64,000 nt of DNA. Source: Dongia rigui (GTDB lineage Bacteria; Pseudomonadota; Alphaproteobacteria; Dongiales; Dongiaceae). Position 1 is the stretch's first letter. Every line of letters starts with the position of its first letter. The stretch lies in NCBI RefSeq assembly GCF_034044635.1, contig NZ_JAXCLX010000003.1, positions 248,001-312,000 on the forward strand. Reading direction: 5' to 3'. The notes under the pieces were generated by a model, which saw nothing but the letters and a program-made list of their open reading frames with translations, ran no database searches and was not told the origin of the DNA. Both the position numbers and the translations under genes were made by a program. Positions 48,234 to 58,115 of this stretch are shown piece by piece.

Positions 48234-49230
48234 TGTTGGCGAATTTTGCGTTCTCGTCCTGGCCTTCGAATTCCTGCGTGCGATAGGTGAAGCCGGCATC
48301 GAGCTTCACGGAATTCGACCAGAAGAGCGCCACGCCGCCGGTGAGATCACCGACGAAGATTTCCTTGTCCACATCGCGGCTGTCGCGGAACGTATTGCCG
48401 TCGAGGAAGATGTTCTGCGCCACCGCACGCCCTTGCGCGCCGACATAGAAGTAGAAGCCGAACGGATCTTCCAGGTAATCGGCGTTGAAATAGCTGGTGC
48501 CGCTGAGCGACGGGCGGATGCGGTTGGGGCCGTAATCGGCCTCGAGATTGCGCCCGAAGCGCAGCAGCGTGCCGACCTCGCCATAGGTCATGACATTGCC
48601 GAGCGTCACGCCTGCTTCCGGAATGGCATCGACCGCGAAACCGCCGATGAGGGGCTGGATGAAGCGGTATTTCCGTTCATAGGTCAGCATGATGCCGGGC
48701 TCGTTATGCAGCTGGTGGTCCCAGCCTTCGGCGGTGTCGACGCCGATGAACTGATGCCAGTCATTCTGTGCCGGCCGACCCTGCGCCGCCGGCCCAACGA
48801 TGCCAGCCAGCAATTCCAGGTGATCGAGCCGCCGCCGGTCCGTGTCCTGGATGAAACTCAAGCCCCCATAGGTCCAGCCGGCATAGGGCCGGTCGTCCTG
48901 CTCGGGATCCTCGAGGCTGGTATCTTCCGGCGTGAAGATGCTCTGCCCGAAGATCACCTGATAGCGCCTGGAGACTTCGCTGCCGTTGCCAAAGAGACCG
49001 ATGCCGGTAAGCCCGTTGAAGGGCGCCGCCCAGCCGCTGTCGGCCGCCACATCGGGGCCGAGATAGACGAATTCGAAACCCTGCGTATAGGCCTGATCGT
49101 CGTCGAAATAGATCGAATCGTTCTCTTCCGTCAGCGTGATGCGGCCGTCGTCGTCGGCAAAAGCGGGCGCCGCGAGGAGGCATAACAGAAGCGGCGTAAG
49201 GCGGCGAAGCGCACGGATATGATGCGGCAT
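48211..49230 (-). CDS. LpxR-family outer-membrane lipid A 3'-O-deacylase
   Basis: The protein has 339 residues with a signal peptide (LTPLLLCLLAAPAFADD), then TLTEENDSIYFDDDQAYTQGFEF, containing the Asn-Asp pair and TxG pattern of the LpxR active site, and RPYAGWTYGGLSFIQD. The rest alternates aromatic strands and ends with NLTVGF, a terminal Phe typical of outer-membrane barrels. LpxR removes the 3' acyloxyacyl group of lipid A in a Ca2+-dependent way. The ATG at 49230 begins the signal peptide. It is a single-gene unit next to surface-glycan genes. Confidence 0.85.
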   Translation of the reverse strand: MPHHIRALRRLTPLLLCLLAAPAFADDDGRITLTEENDSIYFDDDQAYTQGFEFVYLGPDVAADSGWAAPFNGLTGIGLFGNGSEVSRRYQVIFGQSIFTPEDTSLEDPEQDDRPYAGWTYGGLSFIQDTDRRRLDHLELLAGIVGPAAQGRPAQNDWHQFIGVDTAEGWDHQLHNEPGIMLTYERKYRFIQPLIGGFAVDAIPEAGVTLGNVMTYGEVGTLLRFGRNLEADYGPNRIRPSLSGTSYFNADYLEDPFGFYFYVGAQGRAVAQNIFLDGNTFRDSRDVDKEIFVGDLTGGVALFWSNSVKLDAGFTYRTQEFEGQDENAKFANINLTVGF

Positions 49231-49394
49231 GGTGTCCCGACTGGAAGGCCCGATTGGAATGCCGGGCTGGAATGATCGAGTGTCAAGAACGGGCGCTGCC
49301 CCCGAAAGTTCCCGAGAGCGCCGTCCGTTTCCTGACAAAGGGGCCTAAGCTGCCCTTTAAAGCAATTCACATCAACGTGTTGCGATGCCGCAGC

Positions 49395-52300
49395 TCATTC
49401 CGCATGCGGGGCTTCGGCCAAGGGCGGCGCACCCTTCCTGGCGAACTTCCGCACCACCACATAGAAGGCCGGGGTGAAGATGAGGCCGAAGCAGGTGACC
49501 CCGATCATGCCATAGAAGACGGCCGTCCCCAGTGACTGGCGCATTTCGGCACCGGCACCTTGCGCCACCACCAGCGGCAGCACACCCAGGATGAAGGCGA
49601 AGGACGTCATCAGGATCGGCCGCAGGCGCGATTGCGCCGCCTGTGTTGCTGCGGCGAACCGGTCCATGCCCTCGTCTTCCGCCTGCTTGGCAAACTCGAC
49701 GATGAGAATGGCGTTCTTGGCGGCGAGGCCGATCAGCACCACGAAGCCGACCTGGGCCAGGATGTTGACCTCGATGCTGCGGAAAAGGAGCCCGGAAACG
49801 GCGGCCAGCAGGCACATCGGCACGATCAGCACGACCGAGAGCGGCAGGGACCAGCTTTCATACTGCGCCGCCAACACCAGGAAGACGAAGACCACGGCGG
49901 CGCCGAAGACGAGGAGACCCGTGTTGCCGGCGAGCTTCTGCTGATAGGCAAGCTCGGTCCACTCGAAGCCGAAACCGTCCGGCAAGGTGGCGGTGGCGAT
50001 CTTCTCCATCTCCTCAAGACCATAGCCCGCCGAATAGCCCGGCTGCGTGCTGCCCTGGATTTCCACAGCCTGATAGAGGTTGTAGCGCGGCACGCGGTAG
50101 GGGCCGGTCATGTCGTTGAAGCTTGCCACGGCGCCCAAGGGCACCATGTCGCCCGCCATGTTGCGCGTCTTCAAATTCGCAATGTCATGCAGGCTCTGGC
50201 GAAAAGCGCCATCGGCCTGCGCCGTGACACGGTAGGTGCGACCCAGATAATTGAACTCGTTGACGAAGCTGGAACCGACATAAACCTCCAGGGTCTTGAA
50301 CACCTGGTCCGCCGAGACGCCCAGCATCTCCGCCTTGGCGCGGTCGATATCGGCATAGATCTTGGGCGTCTTGGTGTTGAACAGCGAGAAGACGCCCATC
50401 AAGCCCGGCGTCTGGTTGGCGGTGCCGATGATGTCGTGCACAGCCTCCTCCAGGGTGGCGAGGCCACGGCCGCGCCGGTCCTGCACCATCATCTTGAAGC
50501 CGCCGGCATTGCCGATACCGCGCACTGGCGGCGGGGCAATGACGATGATGAAGGCGCCCTGCACGGCGCTCAAGTTCTTCTGCAGCCTCTGCAACATGAC
50601 ATTGGCGCTGAGGCCCATCGCCGCGCGTTCGGCAAAGGGCAGCATGGGCACGAAGATGGCGCCGGCATTGGGCGCATTGGTGAATGTGGCGCCGTCGAAA
50701 CCGGCAAACTGCACGGCATGCGCGACACCCTCGGTGCCTTGAATGATCTTCGCCGCCTGCCGCACGATGGCGTCGGTGCGCTCCAATGACGATCCCGGCG
50801 GCAATTGCAGCACGGTGATGAGATACCCCTGATCCTGCTGCGGGATGAAGCCCGTGGGCGCGCGGTTGAACTGCCAGCCGGTGAGCGCGATGAGGCCCGC
50901 ATAAATGACCAGCATCAGCACCGAAAGCCGCACCAATCGCCTTGTCAGCGAGCCATAGCCGCCGGACAAGCGATCGAAGACCGTGTTGAAGCCGCCGAAA
51001 AAGCCGCGGATGCCGCGCGTGAGGATGTTGCCGCGTGGCGGGTTGTGATCATGCGGCTTGAAGAGCACAGCGCAGAGCGCCGGCGACAGCGTCAACGACA
51101 CGAAGCACGAGATCACGGTCGCCGCTGCGATGGTGACGGCAAACTGGCGGAAGAACTGGCCGGATATGCCGGTAATGAAGGCTGCCGGGATGAAGACCGC
51201 GCAGAGCACCAACGCGATGGCGACGAGCGCGCCGCCCACCTCGTCCATGGTGCGCTTGGTGGCCTCGCGCGGACTGAGCCCGAGGCGCAGATTGCGCTCG
51301 ACGTTTTCAACCACGACGATGGCGTCATCGACCACGATGCCGACCGCCAGCACCAGCCCGAACAAAGACAGGTTGTTGAGCGAGTAGCCAAGGCCCGCCA
51401 GCACCGTGAAGGTGCCGATCAGCGACACCGGAATGGCAAGAATGGGAATGAGCGAGGCACGCCAGCTCTGCAGGAACAGGATGACGACGAAGACGACCAG
51501 GATCACGGCCTCGTAGATCGTCTTGATCACCTCATGCACCGATTCGGCGATGAATTCGGTGGGGTTGTAGACGATGCTGTGCTTGAGGCCCGTGGGGAAG
51601 CTCTTCGAGAGCTCGGTCATCGTCTTCAGCACGGTGTCGGCCGTCGCCAGCGCGTTGGAGCCGGGTCGCTGGAAGATCAGCAGCGCCACCGCCTGCCGGT
51701 CGTCGAGGTAGGAGTTGGTGCTGTAATCCTGGGCGCCGATCTCAACGCGGCCGACATCGCGAATACGCGTAATGGCGCCGTTGGGCTCGGATTTGACCAC
51801 GATATTGCCGAATTGGCGCGGATCCGAGAGGCGGCCCAGGGTCTCGATGTTGAGCTGGAAGGCGCCGGTCGTCGGCACGGGCGGCGCGTTCAAGGCACCG
51901 GCAGCGACCTGCACGTTCTGCGCCTGGAGTGCTGTCACGACCTCGGTCGCGGTGAGATTGCGCGCCGCGATCTTCTCCGGGTCGAGCCACACGCGCATCG
52001 AATAGTCGCGGGCGCCAAAGATGCGCACGTCGCCGACACCATCGAGGCGCGCCAGCACGTCTTTGATCTGCAGGGTCGCGTAATTCGACATATAGAGCTG
52101 GTTGCGCGATTGATCCGGCGAGGTGAGGTGGATCACCATCATCAGATCGGGCGAGTTCTTCCTGACCGTGACGCCGATGCGCCGCACTTCTTCCGGCAGG
52201 CGTGGCTCGGCGGCCGAGACACGGTTCTGCACCAAGACCTGGGCGATGTCGAGATTGGTGCCCAGCTTGAAGGTCGCCGTCACCACCAGATTGCCGTCGC

Positions 52301-52556
52301 CGGTCGCTTGGCTGGTCAGGTACAGCATGTTCTCGACGCCGTTGATCTCCTGCTCCAGCGGCGTCGCCACCGTGTTGCTGACCACTTCGGCCGAGGCGCC
52401 GGGATAGCTCGCGCGCACCTCGATCGTCGGTGGCGCGATTTCAGGGTATTGCGCCACCGGCAGTGTCACGTAAGCGGCGGCGCCGACCAGCGTCACGAAG
52501 ACCGAGAGGACCGTCGCAAAGATCGGGCGCTCGATGAAAAAATGCGAGAAGCGCAT
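49395..52556 (-). CDS. RND efflux pump inner-membrane transporter (HAE-1/AcrB type)
   Basis: The protein has 1053 residues, a normal length. Twelve membrane segments and two large periplasmic loops are evident. It begins FSHFFIERPIFATVLSVFV, and TM4 carries the proton-relay pair VGIVVDDAIVVVENVERN. The GFIPQQDQGYL loop and second-half LVLAAQYESWSLPLSVVL and GLAAKNAILIVEF match AcrB-type pumps. It exports drugs or amphiphiles with the adaptor encoded 15 bp upstream. No TolC-type outer-membrane gene is present. Confidence 0.94.
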   Translation of the reverse strand: MRFSHFFIERPIFATVLSVFVTLVGAAAYVTLPVAQYPEIAPPTIEVRASYPGASAEVVSNTVATPLEQEINGVENMLYLTSQATGDGNLVVTATFKLGTNLDIAQVLVQNRVSAAEPRLPEEVRRIGVTVRKNSPDLMMVIHLTSPDQSRNQLYMSNYATLQIKDVLARLDGVGDVRIFGARDYSMRVWLDPEKIAARNLTATEVVTALQAQNVQVAAGALNAPPVPTTGAFQLNIETLGRLSDPRQFGNIVVKSEPNGAITRIRDVGRVEIGAQDYSTNSYLDDRQAVALLIFQRPGSNALATADTVLKTMTELSKSFPTGLKHSIVYNPTEFIAESVHEVIKTIYEAVILVVFVVILFLQSWRASLIPILAIPVSLIGTFTVLAGLGYSLNNLSLFGLVLAVGIVVDDAIVVVENVERNLRLGLSPREATKRTMDEVGGALVAIALVLCAVFIPAAFITGISGQFFRQFAVTIAAATVISCFVSLTLSPALCAVLFKPHDHNPPRGNILTRGIRGFFGGFNTVFDRLSGGYGSLTRRLVRLSVLMLVIYAGLIALTGWQFNRAPTGFIPQQDQGYLITVLQLPPGSSLERTDAIVRQAAKIIQGTEGVAHAVQFAGFDGATFTNAPNAGAIFVPMLPFAERAAMGLSANVMLQRLQKNLSAVQGAFIIVIAPPPVRGIGNAGGFKMMVQDRRGRGLATLEEAVHDIIGTANQTPGLMGVFSLFNTKTPKIYADIDRAKAEMLGVSADQVFKTLEVYVGSSFVNEFNYLGRTYRVTAQADGAFRQSLHDIANLKTRNMAGDMVPLGAVASFNDMTGPYRVPRYNLYQAVEIQGSTQPGYSAGYGLEEMEKIATATLPDGFGFEWTELAYQQKLAGNTGLLVFGAAVVFVFLVLAAQYESWSLPLSVVLIVPMCLLAAVSGLLFRSIEVNILAQVGFVVLIGLAAKNAILIVEFAKQAEDEGMDRFAAATQAAQSRLRPILMTSFAFILGVLPLVVAQGAGAEMRQSLGTAVFYGMIGVTCFGLIFTPAFYVVVRKFARKGAPPLAEAPHAE

Positions 52557-52571
52557 GGGGCTGAGCGCTCC

Positions 52572-53819
52572 TTAGTTTTCTGGCTTGGCGTCGATCTTGC
52601 CGACCGTCGGCGCCACCTTGGCACCGGGGCGCGCCCGCAGCAGTCCATCGATAACGATCTGGTCATCGCCGGTCAGCCCTTCGCGCACGACGCGCAAGCC
52701 GTCGATGAGCGGCCCCGGACGAATCACACGTGGCGCTACCGTCCCATCTCCCGCCACCGTCATGACGATCTTTTGCGACTGGTCGGACAGGATCGCACTG
52801 TCGGGGATGAGGACCGCATCATAGGGGTCGGACCCCGGAATGCGCACGCGGCCGAACTGGCCCGGGGTGATCAGCAGCTTTTCGTTGGGGAAGACGGCGC
52901 GGGCTCGAATGGTGCCGGTGGTGCGGTCGACCTCGTTGTTGACGAAATCCATGGTCCCCTGCAGCGGCCAATCCTTTTCGTCGGTGAGATGCGCCGAGAC
53001 TTTCAGCTTCTGGTCGCGCGCCGAGGTCAACCGCCCGGACGCAGCCGCGCGCTGATAGGCGAGGAAGTCCTGCTCGCTGACGTCGAAATTGAGATGGATC
53101 GGATCGAGCGAGACGATCGTGGCAAGGGCCATGGCATCGCCGCCATCGCCACCGGTGATAAGATTGCCCACACTCACCTGGTGATTGCCGATGCGCCCCG
53201 ACATCGGCGCCAGCACGCGCGTGAAGCTGAGATTGAGCTTGGCGGAGGCGATCGCGGCCTTGGCGACTTCGGCATCGGCGGCCGCCGAGAGCATTTCCTG
53301 CTGCCGCTCGTCGAAGGTGCTCTGCGACACGAAATCGCTCTTCTTCAGCTTGTCCGCGCGCGCCAGCTGCTGCTTGGCGAGGTCGAAACGCGCCTGCGCC
53401 GAATTGAGTGCCGCTTGCGCCGAGGTCAGCGTGATTTCAAAGGGTCGTGGATCGACGACGAAAAGGAGGTCCCCCTCCTTCACCATCTGCCCATCGGTGA
53501 AATGGATCGATTCCAGATAGCCGCTGACGCGCGCCCGGATCTCGACGGAATCCACCGCCGCGAACTGGCCGGTGAACTCGTCCCATTCGGTGATTTCCTT
53601 GACCAAGGGCTTGGCGACCGTCACCGGCGGCGGCGCTGCGGGTGCCGCAGCTGCTGCCGGCGTCATGCTGCCTTGGTAATGCTGGAAGAAGTAATAGCCG
53701 CCGCCGAAGACGACAGCGCCGAGGCAGAGAATGCCGATGATCCAACGCGGACTGTGACGCGGCGGCGTGTGGGGCGCAGATATGGCCGCAGGCTCAGATG
53801 TGCTTGTCGGATCAGTCAT
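52572..53819 (-). CDS. RND efflux periplasmic adaptor subunit (AcrA/MexE type)
   Basis: The protein has 415 residues. A single N-terminal membrane helix (WIIGILCLGAVVFGGGYYFF) replaces the usual lipoprotein signal. Then come the barrel-sandwich hybrid (VDSVEIRARVSGYLESIHF, LLFVVDPRPFEI), an alpha-helical hairpin (QARFDLAKQQLARADKLKK) and the beta-barrel and membrane-proximal domains. It links the RND transporter to an outer-membrane channel. The ATG at 53819 is favoured over a GTG at 53831. It is the first gene of the two-gene operon. Confidence 0.9.
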   Translation of the reverse strand: MTDPTSTSEPAAISAPHTPPRHSPRWIIGILCLGAVVFGGGYYFFQHYQGSMTPAAAAAPAAPPPVTVAKPLVKEITEWDEFTGQFAAVDSVEIRARVSGYLESIHFTDGQMVKEGDLLFVVDPRPFEITLTSAQAALNSAQARFDLAKQQLARADKLKKSDFVSQSTFDERQQEMLSAAADAEVAKAAIASAKLNLSFTRVLAPMSGRIGNHQVSVGNLITGGDGGDAMALATIVSLDPIHLNFDVSEQDFLAYQRAAASGRLTSARDQKLKVSAHLTDEKDWPLQGTMDFVNNEVDRTTGTIRARAVFPNEKLLITPGQFGRVRIPGSDPYDAVLIPDSAILSDQSQKIVMTVAGDGTVAPRVIRPGPLIDGLRVVREGLTGDDQIVIDGLLRARPGAKVAPTVGKIDAKPEN

Positions 53820-53937
53820 CCCGGCCCCCACTCAGATATCTGGTGAGGTCATCATCTCAAGCTCCGCGCACTTTCGTCAATGCAATGCAGCATTTCCACA
53901 ATCAGTGTGCGGATAAGTGGGGCGCGTCTTCCATCAC

Positions 53938-54015
53938 CGTCATGCCCGGGCTTGACCCGGGCATCCACTCTCGCCGCTGAGCCGTGGATCCCCGGGTCTT
54001 CGCCCGGGGATGACG
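53938..54015. repeat. Dispersed double-hairpin repeat, copy 2 (inverted)
   Basis: This 78-bp copy reads CGTCATGCCCGGGCTTGACC at its start and ends with CGCCCGGGGATGACG. Its reverse complement matches copy 1 at 22946-23024 except for the central spacer and one or two bases. It keeps both hairpins and the CGTCAT/ATGACG ends. It lies in the gap between the adaptor gene and the DUF1993 gene. Confidence 0.85.
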
Positions 54016-54035
54016 GATTTCAACGACACGCTTCT

Positions 54036-54542
54036 TCAGAGCTTGCCGAGATAATCCAGCTTGCTTAAGGGAACGCCTTTGTGCCGCAGGATGTCGTAGG
54101 CCGTGGTCACGTGAAAGTAAAAATTGGGCAGCGCGAAGTTCAGCAGGTAATCCGCGCCCGTGAAATTCAGCTCGCGCCCGCGCACCTTCATCGTGATGGT
54201 CTTCGCCTCGGCGCCGTCGAGCTGGCGCTCGGAGATCGTCTTCAGGAAATCCACCGTCTTGCCGATGCGTGCATGAAGCTCGGCGAAATTGCTCTCCTCA
54301 TCCGGGAAGCTCGGATTCTCGATGCCGGCAAGCCTTGCGCCGCATCCCTTGGCACTATCGGAGGCAAGCTGCACCTGCTTGATCAGATTGTGCATGTCCT
54401 CATAGAGCCGGGCCTCGAGCAGGTCACCCGGTGCCAAGCCCTTCTCGGCGGCGAAGGCCTCGCCCTTTTTGAGGATATCGGTGAGATTCTCGAAGCCCCG
54501 GATGAGAACGGGGATCGAGGCGCGGTAAATCGAGAAAGCCAT
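54036..54542 (-). CDS. DUF1993 family protein
   Basis: The protein has 168 residues, all-helical and cytosolic, with the DUF1993 pattern: SIYRASIPVLIRGFENLTDIL, LLEARLYEDMHNLIKQVQLASD, ERQLDGAE and NFALPNFYFHVTTAYDILRHKGV. The family is distantly related to DinB-like four-helix proteins; its function is unknown. AGAGG 5 nt before the ATG at 54542 sets the start. It follows the oxidoreductase gene by 82 bp on the same strand. Confidence 0.82.
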   Translation of the reverse strand: MAFSIYRASIPVLIRGFENLTDILKKGEAFAAEKGLAPGDLLEARLYEDMHNLIKQVQLASDSAKGCGARLAGIENPSFPDEESNFAELHARIGKTVDFLKTISERQLDGAEAKTITMKVRGRELNFTGADYLLNFALPNFYFHVTTAYDILRHKGVPLSKLDYLGKL

Positions 54543-54624
54543 GAGAACCTCTTTAAGCGGCATTATTTGAGAGGATCGGGAAAGAATCGCAGAGGATCGG
54601 GCGAGGAATTTCGCCCGCGATTGC

Positions 54625-55644
54625 CTATATCTCCAAGATCACACGGCCTTTAAAGGGGAAGGCTTCCACATGCCGATGTGCCGCAACGAAATCGGTGAAG
54701 GCGAATTTGCGGTCGATGATCGGCCACAATAGCCCGCGCGCGGTCATTTCGTTGATCTCTTTGAGGGCCGCGTTGACCGCGGGCCAGTTCGGCTTGATGC
54801 CGAGCTCGGCATGGCCTGTGTAATCGAGCAGCGAGAAACGATGAAACTGCAGATGCTTGCGGAACGCCGCCCAGGCCGGAAAGGCCGCACCGTTGCCGCC
54901 GTCGAGGCCATAGAGGATCAGCTTGCCGCAAGGTGCCGCGACATCACCCAAGAGCGCCATCTGGTTGCCGCCGCAGCCATCGACCACGACCTCGACGCCC
55001 TTGGTATGGGTGAAGCTGCCGACGGCCAGCGACAGGTCTTGTTCGTCGGTGAGGACCACCTTGTCCGCGCCGAGCTTCAACAGAATGTCATGCGGTTCGG
55101 CACTCTTGGTGGCGGCCACCACATGGGCGCCCAAGGCCTTGGCCATCTGCACCATGGCGCCGCCGATGCAGCGCCCGGCTTCGGTCACGAGCACGTTCTG
55201 CCCCGATTGCAGCCCACCCACATGCGCCAGGGCAAAATAGGCCGAGAGCAGCGGCGTGTAATGAACGGAAGCTTCCGCGGCGGTAAAGGTGTTGCTGGCC
55301 GGATAGACGGTCACCGCTTCGCGCGGCATCAGGACGAAATCGCCATAGGCCGGGTACTTGTTGGGCGTATGCGCCTTGAAGGTCGCGACCTTCTCGCCTA
55401 TCTCGAGGTCGGTTACCCCCTCGCCCCGCTCCGCGACCACGCCTGCCACTTCCGACCCGATTCCCGCCGGCAGCTGGGTCTGTTCCGCACCCAAATTCTG
55501 ACGCCACAGGATGTCATCCCAACTGACGCCGATCGCCTCCGCCCTGATGAGGATCTCGCCAGCGCCCGGCTTGGGGGTCGGCACCTCTTCCAGTTGCAGG
55601 ACGTCTGCTTCCCCAAATTGGTGGAAGCGGATCATTCGGGACAT
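54625..55644 (-). CDS. Quinone-oxidoreductase-like medium-chain dehydrogenase (zinc-free)
   Basis: The protein has 339 residues. The GroES-like domain (GVSWDDILWRQ, GIGSEVAGVVAERG) lacks the zinc ligands CGTD and GHE seen in classical alcohol dehydrogenases. The Rossmann part has NVLVTEAGRCIGGAMVQMAKALGA, a variant of the AxGGVG nucleotide loop. It should be an NADPH-dependent quinone or enone reductase. The ATG at 55644 has GAAGG 7 nt upstream; a TTG lies two codons earlier. It is divergent from a LysR regulator that may control it. Confidence 0.87.
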   Translation of the reverse strand: MSRMIRFHQFGEADVLQLEEVPTPKPGAGEILIRAEAIGVSWDDILWRQNLGAEQTQLPAGIGSEVAGVVAERGEGVTDLEIGEKVATFKAHTPNKYPAYGDFVLMPREAVTVYPASNTFTAAEASVHYTPLLSAYFALAHVGGLQSGQNVLVTEAGRCIGGAMVQMAKALGAHVVAATKSAEPHDILLKLGADKVVLTDEQDLSLAVGSFTHTKGVEVVVDGCGGNQMALLGDVAAPCGKLILYGLDGGNGAAFPAWAAFRKHLQFHRFSLLDYTGHAELGIKPNWPAVNAALKEINEMTARGLLWPIIDRKFAFTDFVAAHRHVEAFPFKGRVILEI

Positions 55645-55852
55645 GCTCAAACCTTCAACCCTTTATCGGCACCCATGTCCGGTTCCCCACCGCAGGATCC
55701 GGGATGCCACTATGATGCAGTTCATATCTAATCGCGACAAAGAGCCATAACCATTCACCCCGGTCGATAGTGCACATGCCCGATTCTGATAAGAATATTG
55801 GCAGGTCGACGCGATCCGGTCATTATTTTGCAGTGCAAATGCTGGACATTCC

Positions 55853-56770
55853 ATGAACCGCAACGATCTCCGGCGCGTCGATTTCAACCTGCTGGTGGTT
55901 TTCGAGACGCTGATGCATGAGCGCAGCGTCACCAAAACGGCCGAGAAATTGTTCCTGGGCCAGCCCGCCATCAGCGCCGCGCTGGTGCGGTTGCGAACCC
56001 TTTTCAATGACGAACTCTTCGTCCGCACCGGCCGTTCCATGGAACCGACCGCGCGCGCAACCGAGATCTTCGCGATGTTGTCGCCGGCCCTGGATTCGAT
56101 CTCCACGGCCCTCAGCGCCTCGCAGGAATTCGACCCGGCGACCGCCACCAACGTCTTTCGCATCGGCCTTTCCGACGATGTCGAGTTCAGCCTGCTGCCG
56201 CCGCTTCTGCGCCGCATCCGGGCCGAGGCGCCAGGTGTCATCCTGGTGATCCGGCGCGTCAATTACCTGCTGGCGCCGGGCATGCTCTCATCGGGGGAAA
56301 TCTCGGTGGCGGTGAGCTTTCTCGACGAGCTTCCGGCCAATGCCAAAAAGAAGACCGTGCGGCGCATCCGCGCGAAGCTTCTGCGCGCCGATACCAAGCC
56401 AGGCAAGTTAACGTTGGATGAATATTGCGCGCGGCCCCACGCCATCGTCTCCTTTGCCGGTGACCTCAACGGTTATGTGGATAACGAGCTCGCCAAGGTC
56501 GGCCGCTCGCGCCAAGTGGTGCTGGCCGTCCCGCAATTCAACGGGCTTGGCACCCTGCTGGCCGGCACCGATATCCTCACCACCGTTCCGGATTACACGG
56601 CCCAAATTTTGGCCGCCAGTGGTGGATTGCGCATCGAGGACCATCCGGTCGAACTGCCGCCGGGCTCGCTCTCGATGGCCTGGCGCGGGGCGCAAGACAA
56701 TGATCCGGCAGAGAAATGGCTGCGCTCGCGCATCACCATGTTTGTGGGCGATGAGGAATCATCACGCTAA
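55853..56770 (+). CDS. LysR-family transcriptional regulator (NodD/LeuO-like)
   Basis: The protein has 305 residues. The winged helix (RRVDFNLLVVFETLMHERSV, then FLGQPAISAALVRLRTLFND) is of the NodD/LeuO/PcpR type, which begins with DLRRVDLNLL. A type 2 periplasmic-binding effector domain follows. It is divergent from the quinone oxidoreductase gene (208-bp gap) and lies 121 bp upstream of an RND operon on the same strand. Either may be its target, and the divergent gene is the more usual one. Confidence 0.88.
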   Translation: MNRNDLRRVDFNLLVVFETLMHERSVTKTAEKLFLGQPAISAALVRLRTLFNDELFVRTGRSMEPTARATEIFAMLSPALDSISTALSASQEFDPATATNVFRIGLSDDVEFSLLPPLLRRIRAEAPGVILVIRRVNYLLAPGMLSSGEISVAVSFLDELPANAKKKTVRRIRAKLLRADTKPGKLTLDEYCARPHAIVSFAGDLNGYVDNELAKVGRSRQVVLAVPQFNGLGTLLAGTDILTTVPDYTAQILAASGGLRIEDHPVELPPGSLSMAWRGAQDNDPAEKWLRSRITMFVGDEESSR

Positions 56771-56891
56771 GGCTCGGTTTCCCTTATCCCATCACTCCTG
56801 TCGATAATCACCTTCACCCCGTTCTATTCGCACCTGCGGCAACATGACCGCACATTGCCCCGATATTGGAATCCATCCGTCGGAGCAGGTC

Positions 56892-58103
56892 ATGCATTTC
56901 CCACCAAAGTCTGGGTATATCGCCGTTGGTCTTTTGGCCCTTCTCGCCCTCAATGCGTGCGAGAAACCACAAGCCGCCGTGCAGGACCGCCCTCTGCCGC
57001 AAGTCAGCGTCGCCGAGGTCATCCAGCACCCAGTGAATGAATGGGACGAGGTGACCGGCCGCCTGGAGGCACCGGAATCGGTCGTCATTCGCGCCCGCGT
57101 CTCCGGCTATATCGACAAGATCGCCTTCGAAGAGGGTGCCCTGGTGAAGAAGGGCGACCTTCTCGTGCAGATCGATCCCCGTCCCTTCGCTGCCGAAGTG
57201 AAGCGCCTCGAGGCGCAAGTGGCGCAGGCCAAGGCCAGCCTCGACCGCGCCCAGAGCGAAGCCAAGCGTGGCGAGGCCCTGCGTGCGGGGAAGATCATCG
57301 GCACCGAAGAAGCCGATGCCCGCAACAGCACGGCGGCTGAAGCCCGCGCCATCGTCGGTGCGACGCAAGCCCAGCTCGACATCGCGCGCCTCAACCTCGG
57401 CTTCACCGAGATCCGCTCGCCGATCGATGGCCGCGTCAGCCGCGCCGACATGACCGTCGGCAATTTGGTGCAGGCCGATCAAAGCCGCCTCACCAGCGTC
57501 GTCTCGATCGACAAGGTCTATGCCTATTTCGACATCGACGAGAGCATCTACCTGAAATACGAGGACCTCACCCGCGCCGGTGCCATCGGGCAAGCGGCGC
57601 CGGTGCAGATGGCCTTGAGCAATGAGGAAGGCCATCCGCATCAGGGCCATATGGACTTCCTCGACAACCAAGTGAACCCCAAGACCGGCACCATGCGCGG
57701 CCGCGCCGTCTTCGACAACAAGGACGGCGTCTTCACACCCGGCCTCTATGTGCGCCTGAAACTGGTGGGGTCGGCCAATTACATGGCAAGCCTCATCAGC
57801 GATTCCGCCATCGGCACCGATCTCGGCAAGAAATTCGTGCTGGTGCTGGGGCCCGACAACAAGGTCGCCTATCGCAGCATCGAGCTTGGCCCCAAGCTCG
57901 ACGGCCTGCGCATCGTCCGCTCTGGGCTGAAGGCCGGCGAGAAGATCGTCGTCAACGGCCTGCAGCGCGCCCGTCCCGGTTCGGCTGTGAATGCCGAGAC
58001 CGTGCCGATGGCCGACGAGAAGACCCTGGGCCAGCTCACCACCGCCGCCGGCACCACGCAGGTCGCTGAAAAGCCCGCCGAGCCGGCGCCCGCCGCGAAC
58101 TAA
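56892..58103 (+). CDS. RND efflux periplasmic adaptor lipoprotein (AcrA type)
   Basis: The protein has 403 residues. The signal ends in LLALLALNACEKP, a lipobox whose Cys would be lipidated. The usual adaptor domains follow: VVIRARVSGYIDKIAFEEG, VQIDPRPFAAEVKRLEAQVAQAKASL (hairpin), FTEIRSPIDGRVSRA and LYVRLKLVGS. GGAG lies 6 nt before the ATG at 56892, and the signal peptide confirms it. It is the first gene of an operon with the RND transporter 12 bp downstream. Confidence 0.92.
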   Translation: MHFPPKSGYIAVGLLALLALNACEKPQAAVQDRPLPQVSVAEVIQHPVNEWDEVTGRLEAPESVVIRARVSGYIDKIAFEEGALVKKGDLLVQIDPRPFAAEVKRLEAQVAQAKASLDRAQSEAKRGEALRAGKIIGTEEADARNSTAAEARAIVGATQAQLDIARLNLGFTEIRSPIDGRVSRADMTVGNLVQADQSRLTSVVSIDKVYAYFDIDESIYLKYEDLTRAGAIGQAAPVQMALSNEEGHPHQGHMDFLDNQVNPKTGTMRGRAVFDNKDGVFTPGLYVRLKLVGSANYMASLISDSAIGTDLGKKFVLVLGPDNKVAYRSIELGPKLDGLRIVRSGLKAGEKIVVNGLQRARPGSAVNAETVPMADEKTLGQLTTAAGTTQVAEKPAEPAPAAN

Positions 58104-58115
58104 GGACCGCTTTTC

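Noticed and set aside
50805-53846. Open frame of about 1000 codons antisense to the RND transporter and adaptor
   Set aside because: It shows no domain pattern and has the Gly/Asp/Arg/His-rich composition expected of a complementary frame of high-GC coding DNA. The opposite strand encodes well-conserved proteins.
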